In this document: in pieces, positions 1-10,150 of the stretch
Layout: each line of letters opens with the position of its first letter
Position numbering within the stretch: the stretch's first letter is position 1
Source of the DNA: Phytophthora sp. 'mugwort'
Lineage: Eukaryota; Oomycota; Peronosporomycetes; Peronosporales; Peronosporaceae
Direction: 5' to 3'
DNA: 64,000 nt
NCBI GenBank assembly: GCA_033558025.1
Contig: JAUCEF010000004.1
Coordinates: forward strand, 2,666,001-2,730,000
Program-made: the position numbers and the translations under genes
Notes under the pieces: generated by a model
The model's input: the letters and a program-made list of their open reading frames with translations, nothing else
The model's database searches: none
What the model was told of the DNA's origin: nothing

Positions 1-1830
1 TCGTCAAGGGCTTCAAGCCCTGTTGATGCTCCATCGGCCACGAGGCGTTCTCAGACCTCCGAGCACATGGCAATTTGGGTCAAGAGGGAGTGGTCGGGGT
101 CGGTGTGCTCGTCTCCTCGTCTAGGAGGACGCGGAGATGGTCGATGGCCTCTTCATAGGCGGAAGGCTTCTTAGGCAATGACTTGGTCATGGCTGGAGAA
201 CGTGAGGCATGTTGGAGGAATTGCTGACTGAGAAGAATTCGGGAATGGTGGGACTCTCTTCAGATGATGTGTTCTGATCACGGTCCTTTTCTCGACGGTC
301 GGCTATGACGCCATCAGTTCCCTCCGTAAAGAAATCTGTACCTCGTCGTCGGGATCGCGATCTGACGGTCACTGAGCCTCTGCAGGGGTCGGCCGCCCGA
401 CTGTTCTCGGCTACCAGTCTATTCATCTGCACGTGGGCTGCGCTCGCCCAGTCATGCGTCTGTCGATACCGACGGTACGTGAGGGGACCAACCGTGCAGG
501 GCTAACACCGCCGGACCAGACTGAGGAAAAGCTTCGAGGCCTTGTTGGTTACGCATATGGTCGTGTTGGTGGCGAGTCGAAGGCATCAAAAAAGGGTTGG
601 GTCGACTTCTGTTTAAATGGCTAGATGCCATTCACGAGTATTGGTGCGTGTTCTTACCAAACACGGTGGAGCTCCCCTGGCAATCGGCGGTGCGGTACGT
701 AACTGGAGTGAAAGCTGACGGTTAACCGTGCTTGGCTCGTCGGACAAGCGTTCTGGACGGTCGTATCGTTAGTGACGTACTCCACATTCTATGGAGTGCT
801 GTACCCATACGAACTAATGGAGTAGGCTTGTCGAGGACTATCGGGGGGGGGGGGGGGTATGCTTTGGTGGTTGCTATCAACTATCCATTTGTCGATTTTG
901 ACAGAACGGTTAGCTACGACGGCCTAGCGGTGAGTCAGGCCTTGCCGGGCTTCAATTTGACCATATTGGTGGTAGGTTTCACCAATCGTTGCTGGCGATT
1001 GTATGAAACGTCTACTTGCGGGCGTACGCCCACAAGACGACCGGTGATGCTTATGCTGCTTGGTGCAAAGCAGTTGAGGAACAAGAGCACGCGGGACGGC
1101 TCAGTGAAGCGTTCTGGAGGATGGGCGGAGGAGGAAACCGTCCCCGCAAACTGTTCCGAGTCAAAGTCAAAGGCTGCGGAACAGCGTGAATTGCGTGCCA
1201 TGATGGAAGCAAGCCGTTCCGAAGAAGCCCGCCGTACGGCCCATGCTCGTCGAGGACAAAGGGCTTCGGTCGGGAAGGATGTCCCGAGTCCAGACGGAGG
1301 TTACCGTCTGGGTCGGTCTGGATCACGGCTTGCGCGACGGTCCACGGTTGAAGAACTGGTCGACACCTATTGGCCCGAGGATGTGCTCTACGGTAAGCGA
1401 GTCGGGTCTGGCCTACACCAACCTCCACTATACCGTCAGCCCGGGTCGGGTTGGGCAACGGTCTACGTCTCGTCCCTGTTCCCGGTTGAGAGGGACTGCG
1501 GTCATTTGTCAAGTAGCGGCGAGGACGGAGGTCATAGAGGTAAGTGCTGACGACGGACGGTCTGTGCGGACGGAACGGTCGAAGGGGTGACAAGTGCCTC
1601 ACCCGTGGGATGGAGACGGGCGGCTAAGGTCATGAAGGATGGCGTGCGGACTCATGAGTTGAGAGAGCGGGGCCTCACCGCCTAGGTTTGAGTTAGTCAG
1701 TCGTAAATATACCCGGTGAATAACAACTTGAGTTTTATATTCGACTTTGTTAGTTTGTTTGTTCTTTGAGCCCTACAAGCCTGTACTACTTCTATCCAGC
1801 GTCGACCGTCCTACGTCGGGACGACTCGCG
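1..1830. other. Unassigned decayed DNA
   Basis: No gene is recognised here. Open frames on both strands are Arg/Pro/Ser-rich and resemble no family I know; the longest runs 732-1550 on the plus strand (272 aa) with an opposing 1602-1051 frame, so at least one is antisense noise. A 15-nt G run lies at 843-857. The stretch is GC-rich until about 1680 and then AT-richer up to 1770, as LTR ends in this window often are, but no repeat partner was found. Confidence 0.4.
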
Positions 1831-2230
1831 ACACGTACGTGTACACGAGAGGTGAAGGTGGCGTCGAGTGCATCGTGTGTCTGTACGTGGAGGGTATGCT
1901 AATTGCATCACGTGACAAGGCGATCATCGCTTCGAACAAGGCTGGAATCGCGAAAAAGTTCAAGATCAAGGCCCTTGGACGTGCTTTCATCCTCGTATCA
2001 AGATCGATTATGACATGGAGCGCCGGACTCTCATCATCAACCAGGAGCCGTACACGGAGGCAATCATTAAGAAATTTGGCCAAGAAAACGCGAAACCTTG
2101 TCTGACCCCAATGGAACATGGAGTACAGTTAGTCAAGGCCGCATACTGAAACCGATAAGGCCAAAATGAAGTCGAAGCCTACCGGTCGATTATCGGAAGT
2201 CTCATGGACCTGGCATGTGGTACGCGACCG
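1830..2230 (+). pseudogene. Ty1/copia reverse transcriptase fragment
   Basis: Plus-strand frames read like the C-terminal half of a copia-type reverse transcriptase followed by the start of the connection to RNase H. The segment VECIVCLYVEGMLIAS sits where copia RTs carry the YVDD catalytic box, so the two aspartates read E-G and the enzyme would be dead. It continues with a KKFKIK-type helix, then in another frame a segment ending near SIIGSLMDLACGTRPD, the usual conserved block after RT. At least one frameshift separates the two parts. It stops abruptly at about 2230, where a minus-strand CLC-channel fragment begins. Family assignment is firm; boundaries are approximate. Confidence 0.75.
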
Positions 2231-2232
2231 GA

Positions 2233-3150
2233 CTAGAATGGTTTGGGCTTCTCCACGCTGAAGTCGCTGTGACTCAAGAGAACGTTCAGTTGCTTTCGCA
2301 GTATGACGCCGGCGAAAAAGCGGCTACTGAACGTTGGATCCTTCACGATGACTGGGAACGCATTGTGATCTGTACTCATAAGCAGACCAAAGATGACACC
2401 AGCACGCTCCACCGTGCCCAGCGTTATCAACTTCGGATTCGCATTCATAATATGCTTGACATGAAGGAAGGCGCCGAGTAGTGGCGGGTTCCAGTCTAGG
2501 AACGACACGTGACGCAGGTGGATATGGATACCGTAGATCCCTTCTTTGAAATAATTGCCCACCCAGCGAGCAAAAAATGACGTGAGAATCAGCGGCAACC
2601 CAAACTCGAGCTGCCTGTACATTCAAGAATGATGACAGTCCGTGAAATGGTCATGCGAGTCACGCCGCTAAGCATCGCTAGGCTTCTCACTCGTCCTATG
2701 TCTGGGGGTCGACAGTTCAAGTGCTGCAGCCCCGTAAAGTAGTTAATCACTCGAGTCCACAGCCGTCCATAATCTGCACCGATAGGAAGTGACAGCACAA
2801 ACAATCCGCTTGGTACTTCGAGACCGTACGTGATGCATGCCAGCAGCAGCATCCTATGTCCACAGATCGCAGGCACCTTCAAGTAAACCTCCCCGCCATT
2901 TCTTCCACTGAAAAGCCATCCTGACGCTTATCTGATCCCGCTGCTACCGGTTTTCCAAAAGATGTGACAGTCGCGGCAATTGCAACTAGCCCGAGATTGA
3001 ACGCTATGATGCTCCAGAACGTGGTGCCGAAGAGCACGTGCTTGGCCAGCTATGGTAAATGATGTACTCGAGCAGGTTTTGTTTGAGCGACATGAGCAGC
3101 GTGGTGAAGTAGAGCATAAAGACCGCCTTTAGAGCCGTGATGACGCCCTT
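2233..3150 (-). pseudogene. CLC-type chloride channel/transporter pseudogene
   Basis: Read right to left, the frames give hydrophobic helices (3140-2930), then EVPSGLFVLSLPIGADYGR (about 2845-2770), which is the CLC GxFxP ion-path block with its proline replaced by leucine, then SGVTRMTIS and GLPLIL..ARWVGNYF..GIYGIHIHLRH, and finally a CBS-domain start (KHIMNANPKLITLG..DHNAFPVI) with a tail ending at 2233. These are the second half and cytosolic CBS region of eukaryotic CLC channels or H+/Cl- exchangers, membrane proteins of plasma or vacuolar membranes. At least three frameshifts and stops are present and the N-terminal half is missing: the LTR at 3152 cuts in at the upstream side. Hence a host-gene pseudogene disrupted by a retrotransposon. 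Confidence 0.85.
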
Positions 3151-3151
3151 T

Positions 3152-3406
3152 TGTAAGGGTTGCTCTGGATGTGTGTGTTTAGAGGTAAATCGGAAACTGA
3201 TATTATGCCTATCTGTTTGCTGTGCTATATGTCTACCTACGGACGCTCTGGGGAGCGCGATCTTGAACATGCAGTGGTTGGCTGTGGCTCGCCGTAGCGA
3301 GCGCTTGCATAACCGTCGTGAGTATGCAGGCGACGGCTTCGTGCTCTCTGTGTGGACTTAACTGATGATGGCGTGTCGTTCTGCTTTTATGCGTGCAGAT
3401 CATTAC
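3152..3406 (-). repeat. 3' LTR of minus-strand gypsy element
   Basis: A block that recurs at 62,278-62,507 with the same ends: on the minus strand it starts (T)GTAATGATCTGC and ends AACCCTTACA, i.e. TG...CA termini. Here it lies at the downstream end of a minus-strand gypsy pol, so it is the 3' LTR; its outer end cuts the CLC pseudogene. The first base at the inner end is lost in the adjoining homopolymer. Confidence 0.75.
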
Positions 3407-3419
3407 CCCCCCCCCCCCC
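3406..3419 (-). other. Candidate polypurine tract
   Basis: Fourteen C on the plus strand (G on the coding strand) directly upstream of the 3' LTR of the minus-strand gypsy element, the position of the plus-strand primer (polypurine tract) of LTR retrotransposons. A pure G run of this length is unusual and could have expanded after insertion. Confidence 0.45.
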
Positions 3420-5690
3420 GACTTGGGTAAGTCCCGGCACCTTGAAGTTGAAGTCGTCGAAGTTGACGTTGGAAGTACCGTAGTCCGTCTCCAGAAGGAG
3501 CAATACAGTGAAACCCCTTACGAAGAGAATTCCACTAGGCACGTGTCGCTCGAGTACGCTGACGAAATTCTTTGAGCAAAGTCTGCCAGTGGCTGACGTG
3601 CTTGATGTCACGCTCCCGTTCCCACGTGTTTTCATGGTGAGGAAGTCCGTGCCACTTGACCAGGTACTCAGGCTGGCGGTTGAAGGTCCGCTACTTGATC
3701 AGGGCTTCGACAACATGCAGCGGTTCGCCGTCGTCGTCAAAGCTCACTGGGTTGGTTTCGGGGTCACACGGCCTGCAAAGCGGTCGACGTTGCTGTTGCT
3801 AACCTTGAGCTTATCGATGTTGAAGCGCGGGCTGATATGCTTCAGGTTTGTAGGTAGATCCAGCAGCGCGACGTTACCCCGAAGCTCCAAAATCGCGCAC
3901 GGGCCTATGAAGCGCGGAATGAACTTCCGTGAGCGAAGAGTCATCTCTGCAGTGGCCTGCAAGATGATCAGATCTTGCGTCGACAGAAGGGCCAAATCGC
4001 CGACCTTGAATGGGTTCATGGCACGGCGCCTGTCATAGAACTTCTTCTGAGCTTCTGCGCGTCCAGCAGGTTCTTACAAGCGCGCCCAATCACCTCCTGA
4101 CGATGTCGAACAAACCGAAAAGCATATTCCACCCAAGACTGCGCCACCGGCTGAGCACCTTCTGCAATATCCAATGGGTTCTTGGGCTGCCGGCCGTGTC
4201 GACAAAGAAGGGAGGCAACTTAGAGGACCAGTATAGCATGCACATACTCGACCATGGGCAGATGCTCATTCCAGTCGTTGCCATGACATGAAATGGATCA
4301 TCGCAGCGAGTCTTCCAGCGCCCTATTCTGGCGTTCAGTCTGTCCATGCAGTGGTCATCGCCGTTCTGATTTTCACCATGCTTAACAGCGCCTCCGACGT
4401 GAACTTCGGGTCGCGATCGGAGATGATGGTGGACGGGATCCCGTAGTACCGAATGACGTTGATGAAAAACAGCTTTGCCGTATCCTCAGCCGTTGCCGTT
4501 GTATGCGTCGGGAATGTAGACTGGACGCTTCGACAGCTGATCGACGACCACCATGACAGCGTCGAAGCCATCGGATACCGGCAAGTGGGTGATGACGTCT
4601 GTCGAGACAACGTCCCAGCAAGCCTCAGGGAGTGGAATTGGCTGCATTTTTCCAGACTCGCGCCCCGTGCTCGACTTGTACCGCATACAGGACTCGCAAC
4701 TTTGGACGTAGGCCTTTTTATATCCAAGTTCACGCTCGGCCAGTAGTACCATTGGCTGCTGCAAGCTGCGTTTGACGGATTCCAGGGTGCGCCATGATGG
4801 CAGCGTCATGCACATTGTGGGTCACGTCCAACCGAAGCTGCTGAAGGTTTGGCACGCACAGTCGTCGAATGTTGCCATCCATCTCCAAGAAAATGAGGCC
4901 TCCACGCAGTTCGTTCTCGTTGTCCGCTTGCTTCGACTTCCACAGCTTCTTGTACGCAGGGTCTTTCGCGTAGCCCTTCTGAAATGCCTTCCTCATTGCC
5001 TCGCCAAGTTGGATTGAGCTAACCGTTGTAGACTGTGACGTGGATGCTGCGCGGATACGAATCTGCACCTGAGCGGCACCTACCGGGAGCCCCGTTGACG
5101 CAGACCCTTGACGCTGAGCATCACCTTTTGATTGCGAGACGGAATTGTTATCAGCTTGGCATGAGTCGCAGCGCGTCGAGCACACACCAAGTCTCTCGAA
5201 CTGTTGAGCATACAGCGACGAAAACCGGAAAGCGCAGATGACCACCTTGTCTTGGTCACCGGCACCTCCCCCCGACTTAGATGGAGGCGCAGGCGGGCGC
5301 CAAAGCGCATTTGCGACTACGTTCTGGGCCTGGACGATGGTGGAGTTTGAAATCAAATGAGGCGAAGAAATCCAGCCAGCGAGCAAGTCAACCCGAGCCG
5401 CGGATGTGGCAGAACCATTTGCAGGCCGAGTTGTCGGTAAAGACATCGAAACGAGCGCCCTGAAGGTAGTGGTGCCAGCGTGCCGGCCAATTCAGCTCAT
5501 GCACTCCGAGCTTCTGGTTGTAGAAGGCAACCGGGAGCATGAGCTGAACGAAGCAATGAGTGTAGTATCGCATTTTGGAGAGGTCTGCCTTGCTACATAG
5601 CACGTTGCAGCAAAGTGCTGCACTAGACGCCGCACACGCTGCAAGAAGGAGTCTCTGGTACGTCTTCTTAACTGCAGTCAACCTTCGTAC
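3420..5690 (-). pseudogene. Gypsy pol (RNase H, integrase, chromodomain)
   Basis: Reading right to left: RNase H (5681-5388, motif FDVFTDNSACKWF), a spacer, the integrase zinc finger (CESCMRYKSS near 4690), integrase core with first Asp in STDVITHLPVSDGFD and second in IISDRDPKF (4815-4340), the integrase C-terminal GDLALLST..RKFIPRFIGPCAIL block (4019-3744), and a chromodomain (YLVKWHGLP..NTWERE, about 3750-3640). This is the order of chromoviral Ty3/gypsy pol. Reverse transcriptase, protease and gag are absent upstream of 5690. Several stops and frameshifts; not functional. The chromodomain would direct insertion to marked chromatin. Confidence 0.85.
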
Positions 5691-5824
5691 ACTTCATCGG
5701 TCGTGGCTTCCGACTGAATGATTCAGAAATGTATGAACGGGAAGAGGGTGGTGGCAGATAAGCCACCTGTTCGCGTCCTCTTTCAATTCCCCACGTGGGT
5801 TGAAGCTTCTCAAAATTAGTACTG

Positions 5825-7536
5825 CTAATAGCACTACTAAGCTTGTATTTCTCACTACTAATGCACCGGTCACGAGTACTATAGTAATAGTAGGAGGAGG
5901 AGTAAAGTATTTTGTCTCAATAACGAGGTCCCGACCTGCATACAATTCCCAAGTAAAATGTAGCTATTGAGCTTCAGACGAGCGACTGGCAAAACAGAAC
6001 GAACTGGAGTTTGTTAATTTAACATGAAGACCATCTCCTTTTTACGGATTATACGAGAATGCAACCAGCAGTGCTCTATAGTGTATGCTGGAAGTTCCTG
6101 TCAGGCACTAGCACACCAATTGATGACAGATGCATTCCTACTTTGTATGGGTATTCAACACCGCTATCAATCTGTTCTAATACGTACTGCATTTAGTGCG
6201 CAGTACACGTCGTTTGATGCAGTATATATTGCCTTGGTCAAGAGGCTGGTGTTTGGCTGTCGTGTTGGGAGGAAGATTCCCGACACGAATATTGCTGAGA
6301 GTAGCTCCCTCTTCACAATGGGAAGAGGCATTATCGACTAGAAGCCGTATATGTCGTCCCTGGCCACGCATCACTATGTCCAAGTCTAGCAGCCACGTCT
6401 GAAACGCGTCAATCGTCATCCACGCTTTAGCAGTGGACTTGTAGACGACGTCGGACGGCTTGTCCTTGATCCACCGTGGCTTCTTCGACTTGCCGATGAA
6501 AAGACATGGCAGTTTGTGGCTGCCTGTAGCATTCGTGCGCACGGCCGAAGTGATACGAGACTTGTTCTGCTTCAATGCGGGCTTCGTTCAGGCACATAGA
6601 TTCGCGAGGGACGTTGCCGTAAACAATCCGCTTTCATCCATATTGTATACATTTGTGTACGGATGCGTGTTAATGAGACGACGCAGCCACCCAATTTCAT
6701 CTGCTGCAGCATCTAAATCAACAGCCCCAGACCCACCATGCACTCTTCTCCACCGAATGTCATAGTGAACCTGGAGATGGCGCAGACACGACAAGCTGAA
6801 ACGGGGTCGCGACCCCGAGGCGGGTCGCAATCACATTCGCTTGCAGCATGATCATCTCGCCAGACAGACAGAGATGGTACGCTCTGCATATCAACACGAA
6901 CTCGACAATACTCTGATCCAGCTGCAGCTGGAAGGGGGGGGGGGCAGCTTATTGGTGGCCAAGCAGTCGCCAGGGATTCGTCGAAGCGATGCTTCCGACT
7001 TCACCCGGGAGATGAGCTGCGTCGAGGGTTCTTTCTCCAATGAGAGCTTCATGCGCGCCAATAAAGCTATCTCCTTTTGCGTGGCGTACGGCATCCGGCG
7101 ATGAAGGTCGCAAATCTGCAACTCGTGCAGCTTCGTCAGCCTCATTCTCGTAAAGAGTCGTGGCGTCTTAGGGTCGTACAGAAAGCAGGCATTGTCGTCT
7201 TAGTGGTTCGTATGCTCGGCGTTATTTGAAATGAGCTGGGGATCATCGTTATGGAACGTGGCGAGTGCAACGAGTGCAACGAGGAACTTCCCCCCTTGTC
7301 GTCGGAATCAACGCTAAGATTGGCGAAATTTTATTTAGCGAGACATAAAAACTGGTGAAATGGAGATTCGTATTCCCTTTAACGCAGTACATAGCTGGAT
7401 CAATGGGTACAAAACCTTGTCTATACGGTTTATTTGGATATAAGGTTTGAGCACCTCGCTCTTGAGGTAAATACTGTAGTAGTAGTGCTATTAGTTCTAC
7501 TGACGCTACTAATGTCGGGAATACTACCAAACCCTG
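5825..7536 (-). mobile_element. pogo/Tigger-type DNA transposon relic
   Basis: A decayed transposase (next entry) lies between an inverted repeat: CTAATAGCACTACTA at 5825-5839 and its reverse complement at 7480-7494, both embedded in CTA/TAG-rich sequence. The right end appears to finish in ACTACCAAACCCTG (to 7536); the same 15-bp end TACTACCAAACCCTG recurs at 9353-9367. Outer boundaries and target duplication (TA expected) could not be fixed by eye. Confidence 0.55.
6177..7145 (-). pseudogene. pogo/Tigger DDE transposase pseudogene
   Basis: Right to left: an N-terminal helix-turn-helix-like segment (LTKLHELQICDLHRRMPYA..QKEIA, 7145-6990), a middle frame ending THPYTNVYNMDESGLF (about 6690-6630) with the first catalytic Asp, then a 132-aa frame with KSRITSAVRTNATGSHKLP, FIGKSKKPRW, the second Asp in IRLLVDNASSH and NTTAKHQPLDQG with the third. 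These are the landmarks of the DDE_1/CENP-B-related (Tigger, jerky) transposases, which cut and paste at TA. Three separate frames and an 11-nt G run near 6934 show that it is dead. It is shorter than usual (about 320 codons versus roughly 450). Confidence 0.8.
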
Positions 7537-8470
7537 CCTATGACATCCATCTAGAGGGTGATCAAGTCCTTCTTCTGGTTCGAGCTCGTCTCGGAATCCT
7601 TGATCTCTTCCTCGAGCAATAGTGTCGATAGACGATCCGCATGACCCGCACCGTCCACCCGCTGCTAAACCTTTCTCGTAGAGCCATTTGTGGGAGCGGG
7701 CAATCTTTTTGTGTACCAGCTTCAGCGTGTGTATACTCGTAGGCGCCCTCGTTGACGCTCGTTGCTCTGCTAACAGGAGTAATATGCAGGTTTTGCAGTC
7801 GTGCATACATCGCCAAATTCGTCAACACTGATAGCGACCCGCAGGAGCTCACGCCTAATAGCCTCTCTGGTGTATCTTTGTGGAGCCAGGCCATGGAGAT
7901 CGACCTTGGCCAAAGCGATGAGAAAGTGGAACAAAGACATTAACAGTATTCCTGCCCATATCACCCATTCGCCTGCTACTAACAGGGGAATGGGTCGACT
8001 GACGCCATTCGGAAGTTGATACATCACCTCGGGGGGCCGTTTAGGTACAAAAGCAAGACGTTCACACACATTTGCTTGCCGTGTTTGAAGACAGAGACAT
8101 GGAAGCAGTCTCTGTGTAACGCCAGCAACGCAACAAATGCTAAGACCCACTTTGTATTAAGTACGCAATGGCTACCAAGTAGCAGCAGTTTCGGTTGAAC
8201 TCACAGATCGCGTCACGGCGACAGTCAAAAAGGGTAAGAAGCGTGCAGTCTTAAGTGCCCATTCAGCAAGAAGAGCAGCCTGTCAAGCGCCTGAACACCC
8301 GGTGGAAAGCTCCAATGAGTAGACCACTACACTACACCAGATAGCTGAGCGGCTACCAAAGCCATCTGTAGCAATGGGCATGTCATTGCTTAACACCGGG
8401 TGTACCATAACACGCTGCATGCAAACGATGAGCAGCGATATAATGAGATGGCTCCCACTTCGAGCACACC
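7537..8470. other. Unassigned DNA with short frames
   Basis: No known family recognised. A minus-strand frame 8150-7770 contains one convincing hydrophobic helix (WAGILLMSLFHFLIAL) and could be a relic of a membrane protein that continues at 7894-7562, but I see no diagnostic motif. Confidence 0.3.
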
Positions 8471-8475
8471 ACGAC

Positions 8476-8609
8476 GGGACAGCAACAGCAGTTCTGCAGA
8501 TAAGGCTTCGGCAGCCGTCTTCATCCTCGTTGGGGACAGCAGCAGCAGTTCAGCAGATAATGCTTCGGCAGCCGTCTTCTTCCTCGTTACGGACAGCAGC
8601 AGCACCTCG
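8476..8609 (+). repeat. 57-bp tandem repeat, about 2.3 copies
   Basis: Units begin at 8476, 8533 and 8590 (GGGACAGCARCAGCAG...). The period is a multiple of three and the plus-strand frame reads a 19-residue unit of the type DSxSSSADxASAAVFxLV, so the array may once have been coding. Copies differ at several bases. Confidence 0.8.
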
Positions 8610-8635
8610 TTTGCACGCAGCGTATTATAGTACAC

Positions 8636-8992
8636 ATGGTGTTCAATGCGCCGAAGCGCCTTCGTCTCCTTCAGATTCTTGTTGGTGACTGCTTTCGCAC
8701 TGTCTGGAATGCGCTGACCCCGAGTTGGCCCCTTTATGTATGGGGAGCGGCATATCAACCCGCCAAGAAATGCACAGCCAATGCTACACTGAAGGCCAAA
8801 GCGGATGCGCTGCTGGAGGAGTGGCTAGGCTTTCGAGTCGAGTGGGCAGAAGTTGTGAAGCCGCAGTATCCAACGAAGCACGAATGTGAAGAGGTATTCG
8901 CCAAGTTGAGCATGCGTGACAAGAATCGGATGTCCCTGTGTTGGATGTCGAGCAACTGTGCCAGCTGGCGATGTGTGTCACTGATTTTCTGA
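8636..8992 (+). other. Unrecognised ORF, 118 aa
   Basis: An open frame with a plausible amphipathic composition (EEWLGFRVEWAEVV, HECEEVFAKLSMRDKNRM) directly after the tandem repeat. No family is recognised. It could be a piece of a host gene or of a transposon accessory protein. Opposing frames exist on the minus strand, so strand is uncertain. Confidence 0.25.
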
Positions 8993-9227
8993 GTACGGCT
9001 AAGCAAAATTACCTTCAATCGCGAAACTTGCGCGCGTCTGGCTGGGTCCCATATGTTCAACGGCGTTCCAAGAACGTGTGTTTTCGATAGCTTCGTAGCC
9101 CCCTGCGTACAAAAAATGACAACGTACTGGCGCAACGGCACTGCGCCACAATCGCCTTAAGCTCAAGCGCATGGAGGAAAGCAAACGGCAAGTATGGTAG
9201 ACACCAATTCGACCTCGTTAGCAGCTT

Positions 9228-9367
9228 GTTAGTACCACTATTAGTACTACTACTACTAATGCCTCCAGTCAACTACTAATGCTAATGGTACTAACCAGGC
9301 TTTCCAGAGTTGGTTATCATTAGTACGAGCACTACTACCCGAAAATTTCAACTACTACCAAACCCTG
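9228..9367. repeat. CTA/TAG-rich transposon-end-like repeat
   Basis: Rich in ACTACTA/TAGTAGT words and ending in the same 15-bp TACTACCAAACCCTG as the right end of the Tigger-like relic (7522-7536). It may be a second, solo end or a short non-autonomous relative (MITE). Confidence 0.45.
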
Positions 9368-10150
9368 GTCATGGGTAGCGCAGCAGAGGCGACGGCAAGG
9401 ACCTCAGTATGTTCTAAACAGGGATTCCGAACAATATAAAAAAATATCAATATATGCTGTTTTGGCGATATCGTATTTTCATTTTTTTTCTAGATAGGTG
9501 TACTACAATATATTCAATATTGAGTTCGGCTAAAGCTTGCTCACTCTTAACCTTTTCAAACAGGTGGGGGGGGGGTATAAGACGTGCTTGTTTTTGGAAA
9601 ATCTTATGGATCGGATAAGTCTATTTATACACCCCAGGAACAGTTTTGACGTTTCTTTTGTATGCTTAAAAATAATGTTTTGCCTGACCCTATCACGGCA
9701 ATACAAATATCAAGTCAAAACAAAGTATTTTCTGTTTGATGCACTGTTGGATAGGTGAAAGAATCAAGTGTCTCTACGTCCAACGTTTTAGAAAATTTAG
9801 TATTGCAGGTTTGATACATGAGTGCCGCACCGAGCACAATTTCTTACAGTTTTTTTGAGTGGCCAGGAAATCCTCCCTCTTTCTTCAGGTCTCAATTGAA
9901 ATTTTGCGAGCTGGAGAACGATGGACGGCGCTCGGGACAAACGCCGCGCGGAGCGTATAGTCGAGGGAGGCATGGATACGTGGAGGCATGTGAGGAGTGG
10001 GCTGCGAGATAGTGGGTGGACCGCAAAATCTACCCCCTGCTAGTTCGATTGAGACACGGTGGAAATTCACCCCGGCCGGAGGCAATCCAACCGGCACCGA
10101 GGAAAGGAAGTCGGGGGGGGGGGGGGAGAAGACCGGCCGTCTGTATGTAG
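9368..10150. other. Gene-free stretch, AT-rich then GC-rich
   Basis: 9420-9830 is AT-rich with no credible frame. 9830-10150 is mixed, with a 14-nt G run at 10113-10126 and a 10-nt one at 9566-9575. No gene, repeat partner or RNA recognised. Confidence 0.5.

Noticed and set aside
732..1550. 272-aa ORF as a real gene
   Set aside because: Composition is Arg/Ser-rich, contains a frame through a G run, overlaps an equally long antisense ORF, and shows no domain.
1051..1602. Minus-strand 183-aa ORF
   Set aside because: Pro/Arg-rich antisense frame without any motif; treated as a shadow.
8476..8609. CRISPR-like array
   Set aside because: Head-to-tail 57-bp units with no unique spacers, eukaryotic context.
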